From DASRZM01 sp035686365 (GTDB lineage: Bacteria > Pseudomonadota > Gammaproteobacteria > Xanthomonadales > Xanthomonadaceae), in assembly GCA_035686365.1 (NCBI GenBank), contig DASRZM010000106.1, positions 1 to 14,788 of the forward strand: 14,788 bases of DNA. Direction: 5' to 3'. Positions 6,436 to 13,586 of the stretch are shown piece by piece. The position numbers and the translations under genes were made by a program. Under the pieces are notes generated by a model. That model did no database searches. It was not told the origin of the DNA and saw only the letters and a list, made by a program, of their open reading frames with translations. Positions within the stretch are counted from its first letter, which is position 1. Every line of letters begins with the position of its first letter.

Positions 6436-7374
6436 ATGAGGTTGCCCCCAGGTCTGGATCGCCTGGTGAATCGGCGAGGCCCGCAGCTCAACCGCTTCCA
6501 GAAGGTCCTCGATGGTATCGACCGCACCATGCTGGGCCTGGAGATCGGCCCCGCGCACCGCCCCGCGGCACCCAAGCGCGAGGGCTGGCGCGTGCTCACG
6601 GTCGACCATACCGACCGCGAGGGCCTGCTGCGCAAGTACGCGGCACACCGGCACATCGATACGACGCTGATCGAGGAGATCGACATCGTCTGGACCGGCG
6701 GACCGTTGGACGAGGTGGTGGTCGCCCACGGCCATGCGCGCGGCGCATTCGACTACGTCATCGCATCCCACGTCGCCGAGCACTCGCCCGACCTGGTCGG
6801 CTTTCTCGGGTCGTGCCTGGCACTGCTGCGCCCGGGAGGCGTCCTGTCGCTGGTTCTGCCCGACAAGCGCTGGTGCTTCGACCTGCTCAAGCCGCTCTCC
6901 ACCACCGGCGATGCGCTGCTTGCGCACCGCCAGCGACGGACGCGCCACTCGCCGCTGACCGCGTTCACGCATGCGTCGCTTAGCATCAAGAGCGCCCAGG
7001 GGGCCGGCCATTGGGATGCGCATTCTGTCCGTGAAGTCTGCCGCGGGGCGCATTTCACACAACCGTTGCAGCAGGCGTTTCGTGTATTCCAGACGTATCA
7101 GGATGAGCCGGCTGCGGCGTACGTCGACTATCACGCGTGGTATTTCACGCCGGCGAGCTTCGAACTGATGATCGCCGAGCTTGGCGCGCTGGGCTGCCTG
7201 TCGGCGCGCGTCCGGCGCCGACACCAACCGGCCGGCTGCGAATTCTACGTCCAGTTGGAACCGATCAGCGGGCCGGGTCAACCGCTCAGCGACCAGGAGC
7301 GGCTACGTCTGCACGGGCGCATTGCGCGTGAAATGTGCGAGGCCTGGCGCGGAGTTGCGCGTGCGCTTGGCTGA
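6436..7374 (+). CDS. Class I SAM-dependent methyltransferase
   Basis: Seen: 312 residues from the ATG at 6436, which has AGGTG 5 bases upstream. The frame is open back to 6304, but that part runs through the broken FG-GAP gene and is unlike the family. The SAM-binding motif I is LEIGPAHRP (35-43) and an acidic pair lies at VDHTD (56-60). The motif II/III region FDYVIASHVAEHSPDLVGFL spans 105-124, and LRPGG (131-135) is followed by LSLVLPDKR. Residues 190-300 have no recognised fold beyond the class I core. Inference: it methylates a sugar of the polysaccharide, for example as a capping or decorating step, given its place between ugd and the transporter operon. The acceptor cannot be read from sequence. 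It is on the plus strand, converging on the sulfotransferase gene. Confidence 0.85.
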   Translation: MRLPPGLDRLVNRRGPQLNRFQKVLDGIDRTMLGLEIGPAHRPAAPKREGWRVLTVDHTDREGLLRKYAAHRHIDTTLIEEIDIVWTGGPLDEVVVAHGHARGAFDYVIASHVAEHSPDLVGFLGSCLALLRPGGVLSLVLPDKRWCFDLLKPLSTTGDALLAHRQRRTRHSPLTAFTHASLSIKSAQGAGHWDAHSVREVCRGAHFTQPLQQAFRVFQTYQDEPAAAYVDYHAWYFTPASFELMIAELGALGCLSARVRRRHQPAGCEFYVQLEPISGPGQPLSDQERLRLHGRIAREMCEAWRGVARALG

Positions 7375-7415
7375 CGAGGCTCACCGGATCGAGTCGCCGA
7401 GACGACATGCAAATC

Positions 7416-7557
7416 AGGAGGCATAATGCGCACCGGATTGCTCGAGGCGACGACCAGTATTCCGAACCATTGCAAGAGAGTGGATCGACCGCGAGCTCAT
7501 CAACAGGCACGAGATGTTGCTGACGCGCCACTTCAGCATACCGTCTCAGATTTCTTC
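7416..7557 (+). other. Strong ribosome binding site followed by gene-fragment-like sequence
   Basis: AGGAGG at 7416-7421 with a 4-base spacer precedes an ATG at 7426, the best ribosome binding site in the window. The frame runs 78 codons to 7662, but the product matches nothing recognised and its last 35 codons are antisense to the sulfotransferase 3' end. In the +1 frame the stretch around 7481-7545 reads EWIDRELINRHEMLLTRHFS, which looks more protein-like. One frameshift would be needed to join it to the start. The region looks lower in GC than its neighbours. The likeliest reading is the start of a gene that has been truncated; a functional short ORF is possible. Confidence 0.3.
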
Positions 7558-8667
7558 TCACCGCGCCTTGTGTACGTGTTCGAACAGCGCCCGATCGAAT
7601 CGGATCAGCGGGTCGACGGCCTCGACCCAGTCCACAGATTCGGCGGACATTCCGTAGCGTGATCTGGCCACGTTCGAGCGTGGAGCGAGGTCCCGGGACG
7701 GCGGAGCCAGCGCAAGTCGCCGGCAGCATCCAGCGAGAAAGCCGCCAAGATCGTCTGAGTTCCCGATCAGGGCAAACTCCGCGGAACCCTCGATCGCCGA
7801 TTCCAGATCGGCCTGGACGACGCCATCGCCCCCCGATCCGGCCATGAAGTAACGCGTCTGGCAGTTGTCCAGCAGCACGCGGTCGTGGGGCGCCATGCGC
7901 TCGATCAACGCGCGGATCCCGTCCGGCGTCTCGATCTGCAGCGAAGAGAGCAACGACGCCAGCCGCTGAACGTGCGGCGAATGGGCGGCCAGACGCCACT
8001 CGGAACCGGGCTCAGCCAGCGCCCGTATCCACGCCAGGTGCGAGATCAGTTGCGAAACCGGCTCGCGCACGGTGGCGACCAGCAGGTACTCGGAATGCGG
8101 CAGCCTGCGGCGGAACTCGGCCAGGCGGATGTGACCGGACACGAACGGCAGCTTCGCCAGCTCGGCGATGCCGCGCTCGCTGCGCCAGCGTTGGTCGCTC
8201 TCGATGTGGAAGGCGCAAGCGGCGGCGCCCAGCCGGTCGCCGAAGAAGTCGTTGACGCTGCTTCCGGCCGTCTTCGCAACGTGCATGTAGAACGTCCGCC
8301 GCGGCAGCGTCAGCTCGACCGGCTCCGCGGTCAGGTGCACGAGCATCAGCGCGCTGCCGCCGTCGCGCAGCTCCAGCGTCAACCGCTGGCGTCCCTGCGC
8401 CAGTGCCGGGAACGGGATCCGGAAGCCCGGCGTCGCGTCTGCCGGAAGACCGAACCTGCGCACCACGTCCGGACGCGGCAGCGACACCGGTACGGTGCCG
8501 AGGATGCGGTCCCCGCGGCGCAGCACCACGGTGGCCGTATCCGACACCGGCCAGGCCCAGCCGGCGATCAGCGCCGGCCCGTCGATGACCGAGTAGCGGC
8601 GCGGCCGATCGAGCGAGTACTTCAGCTCGTCGCCCGCGTGCACGCGCTCGATGGCACTGGCCATCAT
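7558..8667 (-). CDS. Sulfotransferase (family 2 type) with N-terminal accessory domain
   Basis: Function: transfer of sulfate from PAPS to a hydroxyl, here probably of a glycan. Seen: 369 residues. The 5'-phosphosulfate loop is MHVAKTAGSS (128-137, K132). The 3'-phosphate site is R201-E-P-V-x4-S209, the R-x7-S spacing of the family. Residues 1-120 form a separate part rich in beta-strand-like segments (YSLDRPRRYSVIDGPALIAGWAWPV, ADATPGFRIPFP). It resembles accessory modules attached to glycan enzymes but is not a named domain to me. Start: two ATGs at 8667 and 8664; a GTG at 8673 is an alternative. GGTGAGG sits almost against the ATGs, so the exact start is uncertain. Context: last gene of the wzm-wzt-GT operon, 14 bases after the glycosyltransferase stop. 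No PAPS-making genes are in the window. Confidence 0.82.
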   Translation of the reverse strand: MMASAIERVHAGDELKYSLDRPRRYSVIDGPALIAGWAWPVSDTATVVLRRGDRILGTVPVSLPRPDVVRRFGLPADATPGFRIPFPALAQGRQRLTLELRDGGSALMLVHLTAEPVELTLPRRTFYMHVAKTAGSSVNDFFGDRLGAAACAFHIESDQRWRSERGIAELAKLPFVSGHIRLAEFRRRLPHSEYLLVATVREPVSQLISHLAWIRALAEPGSEWRLAAHSPHVQRLASLLSSLQIETPDGIRALIERMAPHDRVLLDNCQTRYFMAGSGGDGVVQADLESAIEGSAEFALIGNSDDLGGFLAGCCRRLALAPPSRDLAPRSNVARSRYGMSAESVDWVEAVDPLIRFDRALFEHVHKAR

Positions 8668-8681
8668 CCTCACCGGCAGCT

Positions 8682-10976
8682 TCACTGCGGCGTTTCCGCT
8701 TCGTGGACGGCGCCGGCGGCTGGAGCGTGGGCGGTGCATCGCGCCAGGATGCGCGCCTCGTGCTCACCGCTGAAATCGAGCGCGAACGGTTCGCCGGCCA
8801 GCGCCAGGTTGGGGTTGTAGGCGCGATCGTGCAACAGGCGGTCGCCCCAGCGGCGCTGCATGAACCCCACTTCGCTCTCGAAGCGCCGCGCCTTCTCCGG
8901 AGAATCCTCGTAGCCACGCGTCGCCGACTCGTGGTGGTACAGCTCGGCATGCGGCGTCCACAGGTTGCGATAACCGGCGCGCTCGAGCCGCAGGCAGAAA
9001 TCGACGTCGTTGAAGGCGACCTGCAGCGCCTCGTCCAGACCCCCGACCTCCAGGTACGCCGCTCGCCGCACCGCCAGACAGGCCGCGGTGACGGCGGTCA
9101 TGTTCTGCACCAGGCACGCCCGTCCCATCTGGCCGGCGTATCCGCGCGGCTTGCCCTGGTACGCGTGCCCGGCCACGCCCATGTAGCCGACCACGACGCC
9201 GGCGTGCTGGATGCGGCCATCCGGGTAGTAGAGCATCGCCCCGACCGCGCCGATCTCCGGACGCACCGCGTGCGAGACCATTTCCTCGAGCCAGTCGGGC
9301 GAGATCACCTCGATGTCGTTGTTGAGCAGCACGACGATCTCGCCGCGCGCCTGCGCCACGGCGGCGTTGTTGATCGCCGAGAAGTTGAACGGCGCATCGT
9401 GCGGCACCACCCGCACCTGCCCGCGCAGCGCAATGCGCCCGAGCCATTCGAGGGTCTCGGCCCGTTCCGAGCGGTTGTCGACCACGATCAGCTCGAAGTC
9501 CGGGTAGCGCGTGCGCGCCAACACGCTGTCCACGCACACGCGCAGCAGGTCGAGCCGGTCGCGCGTGGGCACGATCAGGCTCACGCGCGGCGGCGGCGAG
9601 GGCAGGCTGCGGCGCACCCGATGGTAGCCGCCCAGCGCGATTTCCACGCGCGCCTGCACACCGGTGCGCGCCAGATGGTCGGCCATCGCGCGCCGCGCCG
9701 CGTCGCCGGCGTAGCCCTTCGCGGCATGGTCGCGCGCGGTCGAGCCGGCGACCGCGCGCCAGTGGTACAGCACGCGCGGCACATGGCCGATCCGCTCCGG
9801 TGCAAGTCGTTCGCTGCAGCGCAGCGCCAGGTCGTAGTCCTGGCTGCCCTCGTAGCCCTCGCGGAATCCCCCCAGCGAGCGCACCAGCGCGGTCGCGTAC
9901 ACACCCAGGTGCGAGACCATGTTCTGACAGCGGAACAGGTCGGGGTTCCAGTCGGGCTTGAAGTACGGATCGAAGCGGCGGCCCGACAGGTCGATCTTGT
10001 CCTCGTCCGAGTACAGCATCTGCAGACCTGGATGCGCCCGGAGCCAGCGGGCAACCCAGTACAGGGCGTGCGGCGGCAGCTCGTCGTCGTGGTCGAGCAG
10101 CGCGACATACGCGCCCGTGGCCAGCGCAAGCGCGCTGTTGCTGGCTGCCGAGATGTGCCCGTTGCGCTCGCGCCGCATCATCCGGATGCGCGCATCGAGC
10201 CTCGCGTAGTGCCGCAGCACCGCAGCCACGTGCGGCTGCTGCGAGGCGTCGTCGGCCACGCACAGCTCCCAGTGCGGGTACACCTGCGCCAGCACGCTTT
10301 CGATGGCGCGGCGCAGCAACGGCTCGGGCGTCTCGAACACCGGCATCAGGATCGACACCGTGGGCGCGTTCGCCATCGCGTGCGACTCCGCGGCCAGCGC
10401 CTCGAGGTCCGCCCGCGAAGGTGTGTCGAAGCGCCTCACCCACTCGCCGTAGTCGGAGGCCGCGGGATTGGCGGCGCCCGGTCGCAGTGCCTCGGCCACG
10501 CCTGCGCTCCCGCCGGCCCGGAACGTGCGCCAGTAGCGTGCGGCGGTATCGAACAGCCCGCCACCGGAGCGCAGCTGTTGCCGCAGCGGCGGCCAGCCCA
10601 GCCGCAGCAGCAGCTCGGTCCGCGTCAGCCGGCGCATCCCGAGCTCGCCGAGCCGGAACTCGCACGGCGCATCGTGCGGGTGCAGGGCAAGCCGCAGCAG
10701 CTCGTGCTCGATGCGCACGGGAATCCGCTGGGTGCCGCCGCCGGGCGCAAACGGCAGCTCGATGCGCCCGGCCTCATCGAGGCCATGCCGCGTCGTCACC
10801 AGCCACGGGCGCAGCGGCTGCGAATCGCATTCGATCCGGATCGAGAACAGGTACCATCCGGGCGCCGTCGGCGCCCCCTGCAGCTCGAACCAGGGCCGCT
10901 CGCCGGTGGCGCACCATGCGCCGTCGCGCGACTCGAGCGCTGCTGCCGGCCGCGGCGTGAGCTTTCGCGTCCGCAT
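8682..10976 (-). CDS. Glycosyltransferase with two tandem GT2 (GT-A) domains
   Basis: Seen: 764 residues. Residues 1-200 form an N-terminal accessory region (ALESRDGAWCAT, GWYLFSIRIE). GT2 domain 1 runs from about 205 (PTVSILMPVFETPEP) to 414, with the metal-binding DHDDE at 295-299 and SQDYDLALRC (378-387). GT2 domain 2 runs from about 464 (RVSLIVPTRDR) to 690, with LLNNDIE at 550-556 and the NDVDFCLRLERAGY acceptor-site block at 656-669. Both domains keep their key acidic residues, so both look active and could add two different sugars. Start: ATG at 10976 overlaps the wzt stop as TGATG, so translation is coupled. Cytoplasmic; no membrane helices seen. The linkage and sugars are unknown. 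Proteins of this shape are common in O-antigen clusters with ABC transporters. Confidence 0.9.
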   Translation of the reverse strand: MRTRKLTPRPAAALESRDGAWCATGERPWFELQGAPTAPGWYLFSIRIECDSQPLRPWLVTTRHGLDEAGRIELPFAPGGGTQRIPVRIEHELLRLALHPHDAPCEFRLGELGMRRLTRTELLLRLGWPPLRQQLRSGGGLFDTAARYWRTFRAGGSAGVAEALRPGAANPAASDYGEWVRRFDTPSRADLEALAAESHAMANAPTVSILMPVFETPEPLLRRAIESVLAQVYPHWELCVADDASQQPHVAAVLRHYARLDARIRMMRRERNGHISAASNSALALATGAYVALLDHDDELPPHALYWVARWLRAHPGLQMLYSDEDKIDLSGRRFDPYFKPDWNPDLFRCQNMVSHLGVYATALVRSLGGFREGYEGSQDYDLALRCSERLAPERIGHVPRVLYHWRAVAGSTARDHAAKGYAGDAARRAMADHLARTGVQARVEIALGGYHRVRRSLPSPPPRVSLIVPTRDRLDLLRVCVDSVLARTRYPDFELIVVDNRSERAETLEWLGRIALRGQVRVVPHDAPFNFSAINNAAVAQARGEIVVLLNNDIEVISPDWLEEMVSHAVRPEIGAVGAMLYYPDGRIQHAGVVVGYMGVAGHAYQGKPRGYAGQMGRACLVQNMTAVTAACLAVRRAAYLEVGGLDEALQVAFNDVDFCLRLERAGYRNLWTPHAELYHHESATRGYEDSPEKARRFESEVGFMQRRWGDRLLHDRAYNPNLALAGEPFALDFSGEHEARILARCTAHAPAAGAVHEAETPQ

Positions 10977-11698
10977 CAGCCCGTGCCCACGCGCGCCTGC
11001 GCGTCCGCAGCGGCGCTTCGCGCGTACGCGGTCAGCACATCCTCGGGCGGGCCCTGCATCACCGTGCGTCCCTTCTCCAGCCACAGCACGCGCGTGCAGA
11101 TCTCCGAGATCAGGCGCTCGTCGTGCGCGACCAGCACCACCGTCGCGTCCGACCCCAGGCGCTCGCGCAGCGCCTGCCGCGACTTCTCGCGGAACGTGGA
11201 ATCTCCAACCGCCAGGACCTCGTCGATCAGCAGCAGGTCCGGGTTGCGCTGCAGGGCGACGGCGAATCCCAGCCGCGACCGCATGCCCGAGGAGTAGGTG
11301 CTCAACGGCTGATCGAAGAACTCGCCAAGCTCCGCGAAGGCGCGGATCTCGGCGAGCTTCGACACGATCTCGCGCTTGCGCATTCCCAGCAGCATGCCGC
11401 TCAGGACGGCGTTCTCGCGGCCGGTCAGGTGGTTCATGAAGCCCAGCCCCAGCGCCAGGAGCTGGACTGCGCCGTGCCGACGCTCGACATGGCCGGCGTC
11501 CGGCGTGAGCACGCCGGCCAGCACGCGCAGCAGTGTGCTCTTGCCGGCGCCGTTGCGGCCTACCACGCCGAGCTTCTCGCCGTGCAGCAGCTCCAGGGAC
11601 ACGTCGTGCAGCGCTTCGAACTGGTTCGCGCTCAGGCGGCGTCCCATCGGGAACGAAAGCACGACGTTGCGCAGTCGGATCGCGATGCGGGCATCCAT
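10976..11698 (-). CDS. wzt: Polysaccharide ABC transporter, ATP-binding protein (Wzt/KpsT type)
   Basis: Function: hydrolyses ATP to drive export of a finished polysaccharide through its Wzm partner at the inner membrane. Seen: 240 residues with Walker A GRNGAGKST (47-55), signature YSSGM (135-139), Walker B LLLIDE (155-160) and the H-loop histidine at 192. The polysaccharide-exporter features VGRNGAGKSTLLRVLAGVLTPDAG and LTGRENAVLSGMLLGM are present. It ends soon after the nucleotide-binding domain and has no C-terminal carbohydrate-binding domain, unlike the longer Wzt of E. coli O8/O9a. Start: ATG at 11698 is used. GTG at 11707, overlapping the wzm stop as GTGA, would add three residues. 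Its stop overlaps the next start as TGATG. Confidence 0.93.
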   Translation of the reverse strand: MDARIAIRLRNVVLSFPMGRRLSANQFEALHDVSLELLHGEKLGVVGRNGAGKSTLLRVLAGVLTPDAGHVERRHGAVQLLALGLGFMNHLTGRENAVLSGMLLGMRKREIVSKLAEIRAFAELGEFFDQPLSTYSSGMRSRLGFAVALQRNPDLLLIDEVLAVGDSTFREKSRQALRERLGSDATVVLVAHDERLISEICTRVLWLEKGRTVMQGPPEDVLTAYARSAAADAQARVGTG

Positions 11699-11703
11699 GG
11701 CGC

Positions 11704-12510
11704 TCACGCGGGCAGCTTCGAGTAACGCGACGCGAGCATGTGCGTGAGCGCGATTCCGGTCGCCAGCAGGAGGATACCGATCGCCGACCACGCCAGCAGC
11801 GGGCCCAGCGCGGGCATCCGGTGCTCGAGCACGATGTCCCGGGCCGCCTCGATGTAGACGATCATCGGGTTCAGCACCAGCCATTTCTGGTACTCCGGCG
11901 GCACCCGGTCGAACGAGTAGAAGATGCCGGAAACGAAGAACTGCGCCTGCAGCACCGGCTCGATGACGAAACGCAGGTCGGGCAGGAACGGAACGACCGC
12001 TGCCAGCAGCAGCGCAATTCCGCAGATCAGCAAGAGCAGCGATACGAGCACCACCGGTAGCATCGCGTAGCTCGCCGAGGGCGTTTCACCGAGGGCCCAC
12101 AGCACTGCCAGCAGCACCACCAGCACCAGGGCGAACTTGATCGTATCGGAGAACACCGTGACCAGCGGAAAGACCGCGGGCGCCACGCGCACGTTCCTGA
12201 GCAGGCCGCCGGCCTGCATGATCGAGGACATGCCGTGGCTGATCGAGGACTTGTACCACTGCCAGAACACCAGGCCGGCGAGCAGGAACTGGGCGAACCC
12301 GGGTCCCCCGCGCAGGCCGATGACCTCGACCAGGACCACCAGCACGCACATGAACAGCAGCGGCTCCACGAACCACCACACGAAGCCGAGGTAGGTCCGC
12401 TCGCGTTCCGCCCGCAGGTCGGCGAAGGTCTTGAACAGAACCAGCTCGACCAGCCCGCGCAGGCCCGGGCCCGATCGGTCGCCGGCCTCGTCGATGCGTG
12501 CTGCGCTCAT
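11704..12510 (-). CDS. wzm: Polysaccharide ABC transporter permease (Wzm/KpsM, ABC-2 type)
   Basis: Function: membrane channel that, with Wzt, moves lipid-linked polysaccharide across the inner membrane. Seen: 268 residues with about six hydrophobic segments (about 44-64, 72-88, 117-140, 150-175, 185-200, 235-256). The family markers are ERTYLGFVWWFVEPLLFM (37-54), an amphipathic segment near FWQWYKSSISHGMSSI, and FVSGIFYSFDRVP...LNPM in the C-terminal half (192-216). Start: ATG at 12510 has GGGGGAG about 8 bases upstream. An in-frame ATG at 12531 is less likely. Context: first gene of the minus-strand operon. wzt begins 5 bases after its stop, or overlaps it if the GTG start is used. The divergent glycosyltransferase starts only 47 bases away. 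Confidence 0.93.
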   Translation of the reverse strand: MSAARIDEAGDRSGPGLRGLVELVLFKTFADLRAERERTYLGFVWWFVEPLLFMCVLVVLVEVIGLRGGPGFAQFLLAGLVFWQWYKSSISHGMSSIMQAGGLLRNVRVAPAVFPLVTVFSDTIKFALVLVVLLAVLWALGETPSASYAMLPVVLVSLLLLICGIALLLAAVVPFLPDLRFVIEPVLQAQFFVSGIFYSFDRVPPEYQKWLVLNPMIVYIEAARDIVLEHRMPALGPLLAWSAIGILLLATGIALTHMLASRYSKLPA

Positions 12511-12557
12511 CCGGTGGCTCCCCCACGCCATGGCAGCGGCGGGCTATGCTTCGTCGC

Positions 12558-13574
12558 ATGCTCGGAATCGTTGTGGTTCATTTCAACACCCCGGACCTGA
12601 CCACGGCGTGCGTACGCTCGATCCTGCGCGAGGCGCCGCCGGCGGCGCCGATCGTGATCGTCGAGAACGGCTCGACGCCCGGGAACCGGGAAACGCTCGC
12701 CGCCGCGGTGACGCGGCTCGGGGAACGCGTTCGGCTGATCGATGCCGGCGGAAACGTCGGCTTCGCCGCGGGGTGCAATCTCGGCATCGGCGATTGCCTG
12801 CGCGATCCTGCGGTCGACCACGTGTTGCTGGTGAACAGCGACGCCGAACTGGCGGCGGGCGGCATCGCCCACCTTCAGCGCGCGATTGCCACCGGCCCGT
12901 GCGACATGCTGGCCGCACGCGTGCATCGCGCAGACCAGATCGATCTGGTCGATTCGCTCGGCATCACGATGTACGCGTCGGCGCTCGCGTCCAACCGCAT
13001 GGACGCGGAGGAGCCGCTGCTGGGCCCGACTGGTGGGCTCGCGGTGTACTCGCGCGCGCTGGTGAGCGAACTGGTGGCGCGCGATGGCCATTTCTTCGAT
13101 CCGTCCTTCTTCTGTTACGCCGAGGACACCGACGTGGCGTGGCGCGCGCTGCTCGCCGGATATTCGCCGGAGTACGTTGACGAATGCGTCGCCGTGCATC
13201 ACGGCCAGGCCAGCAGTGGCGGCGGCTTCAACGATTTCGTGCTTTACCACGGCATCCGCAATTCGCTGTGGCTGGTGGTCAAGGGATTTCCCGCCGGCCT
13301 GCTGCTGCGGCTGTCGGTCCGGATCATTCTGCTGCACGGTGGCATCGTGGTTCGTCACGGCCTGCGCGGCAAGCTCGGCGTGCTTCTGCGGCTGTACCGG
13401 GACTTTCTGCGCGGCCTCCCAGCCAAGCTGCGCCAGCGACGCCGCATCCTGCGCGGACGGCGCCGCGGTACGGCCGCCCTGCGCAGGTTCGTCAGCGATC
13501 ACTTCTACGAGCGCACGTACCTGCGCGGTGCACTGCAGGAGTTCCTGCGACTGGGCTTCAGGACACATGACTGA
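12558..13574 (+). CDS. Family 2 glycosyltransferase, rhamnosyltransferase (WbbL)-like
   Basis: Function: transfers a sugar, often rhamnose, from a nucleotide donor to a growing glycan on the cytoplasmic side. Seen: 338 residues starting MLGIVVVHFNTPDLTTACVRSIL. IVIVENGST is at 32-40, AGGNVGFAAGCNLGI at 63-77, and the metal-binding LLVNSDAEL has NSD at 93-95. The C-terminal catalytic block is FFCYAEDTDVAWRALLAGYSPEYV (184-207). After residue about 225 comes an amphipathic or hydrophobic stretch (SLWLVVKGFPAGLLLRL), then a very Arg-rich tail that could bind the membrane surface. Start: ATG at 12558 gives the standard family N-terminus; ATG at 12546 would add MLRR. Neither has a good ribosome binding site. 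TATGCT just upstream could be a -10 for a near-leaderless transcript (weak). Confidence 0.9.
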   Translation: MLGIVVVHFNTPDLTTACVRSILREAPPAAPIVIVENGSTPGNRETLAAAVTRLGERVRLIDAGGNVGFAAGCNLGIGDCLRDPAVDHVLLVNSDAELAAGGIAHLQRAIATGPCDMLAARVHRADQIDLVDSLGITMYASALASNRMDAEEPLLGPTGGLAVYSRALVSELVARDGHFFDPSFFCYAEDTDVAWRALLAGYSPEYVDECVAVHHGQASSGGGFNDFVLYHGIRNSLWLVVKGFPAGLLLRLSVRIILLHGGIVVRHGLRGKLGVLLRLYRDFLRGLPAKLRQRRRILRGRRRGTAALRRFVSDHFYERTYLRGALQEFLRLGFRTHD

Positions 13575-13586
13575 CACCGCTGATCC

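Noticed and set aside
5565..6686. A 373-codon minus-strand frame across the ugd-methyltransferase gap
   Set aside because: Low-complexity Arg/Pro/Ser-rich product, no ribosome binding site seen, and it crosses the methyltransferase gene antisense.
8703..11297. An 864-codon open frame on the plus strand opposite the glycosyltransferase and part of wzt
   Set aside because: It is rich in His, Arg, Gln and Val with no domain. It is the mirror of the high-GC codon bias of the minus-strand genes, whose motifs are clear.
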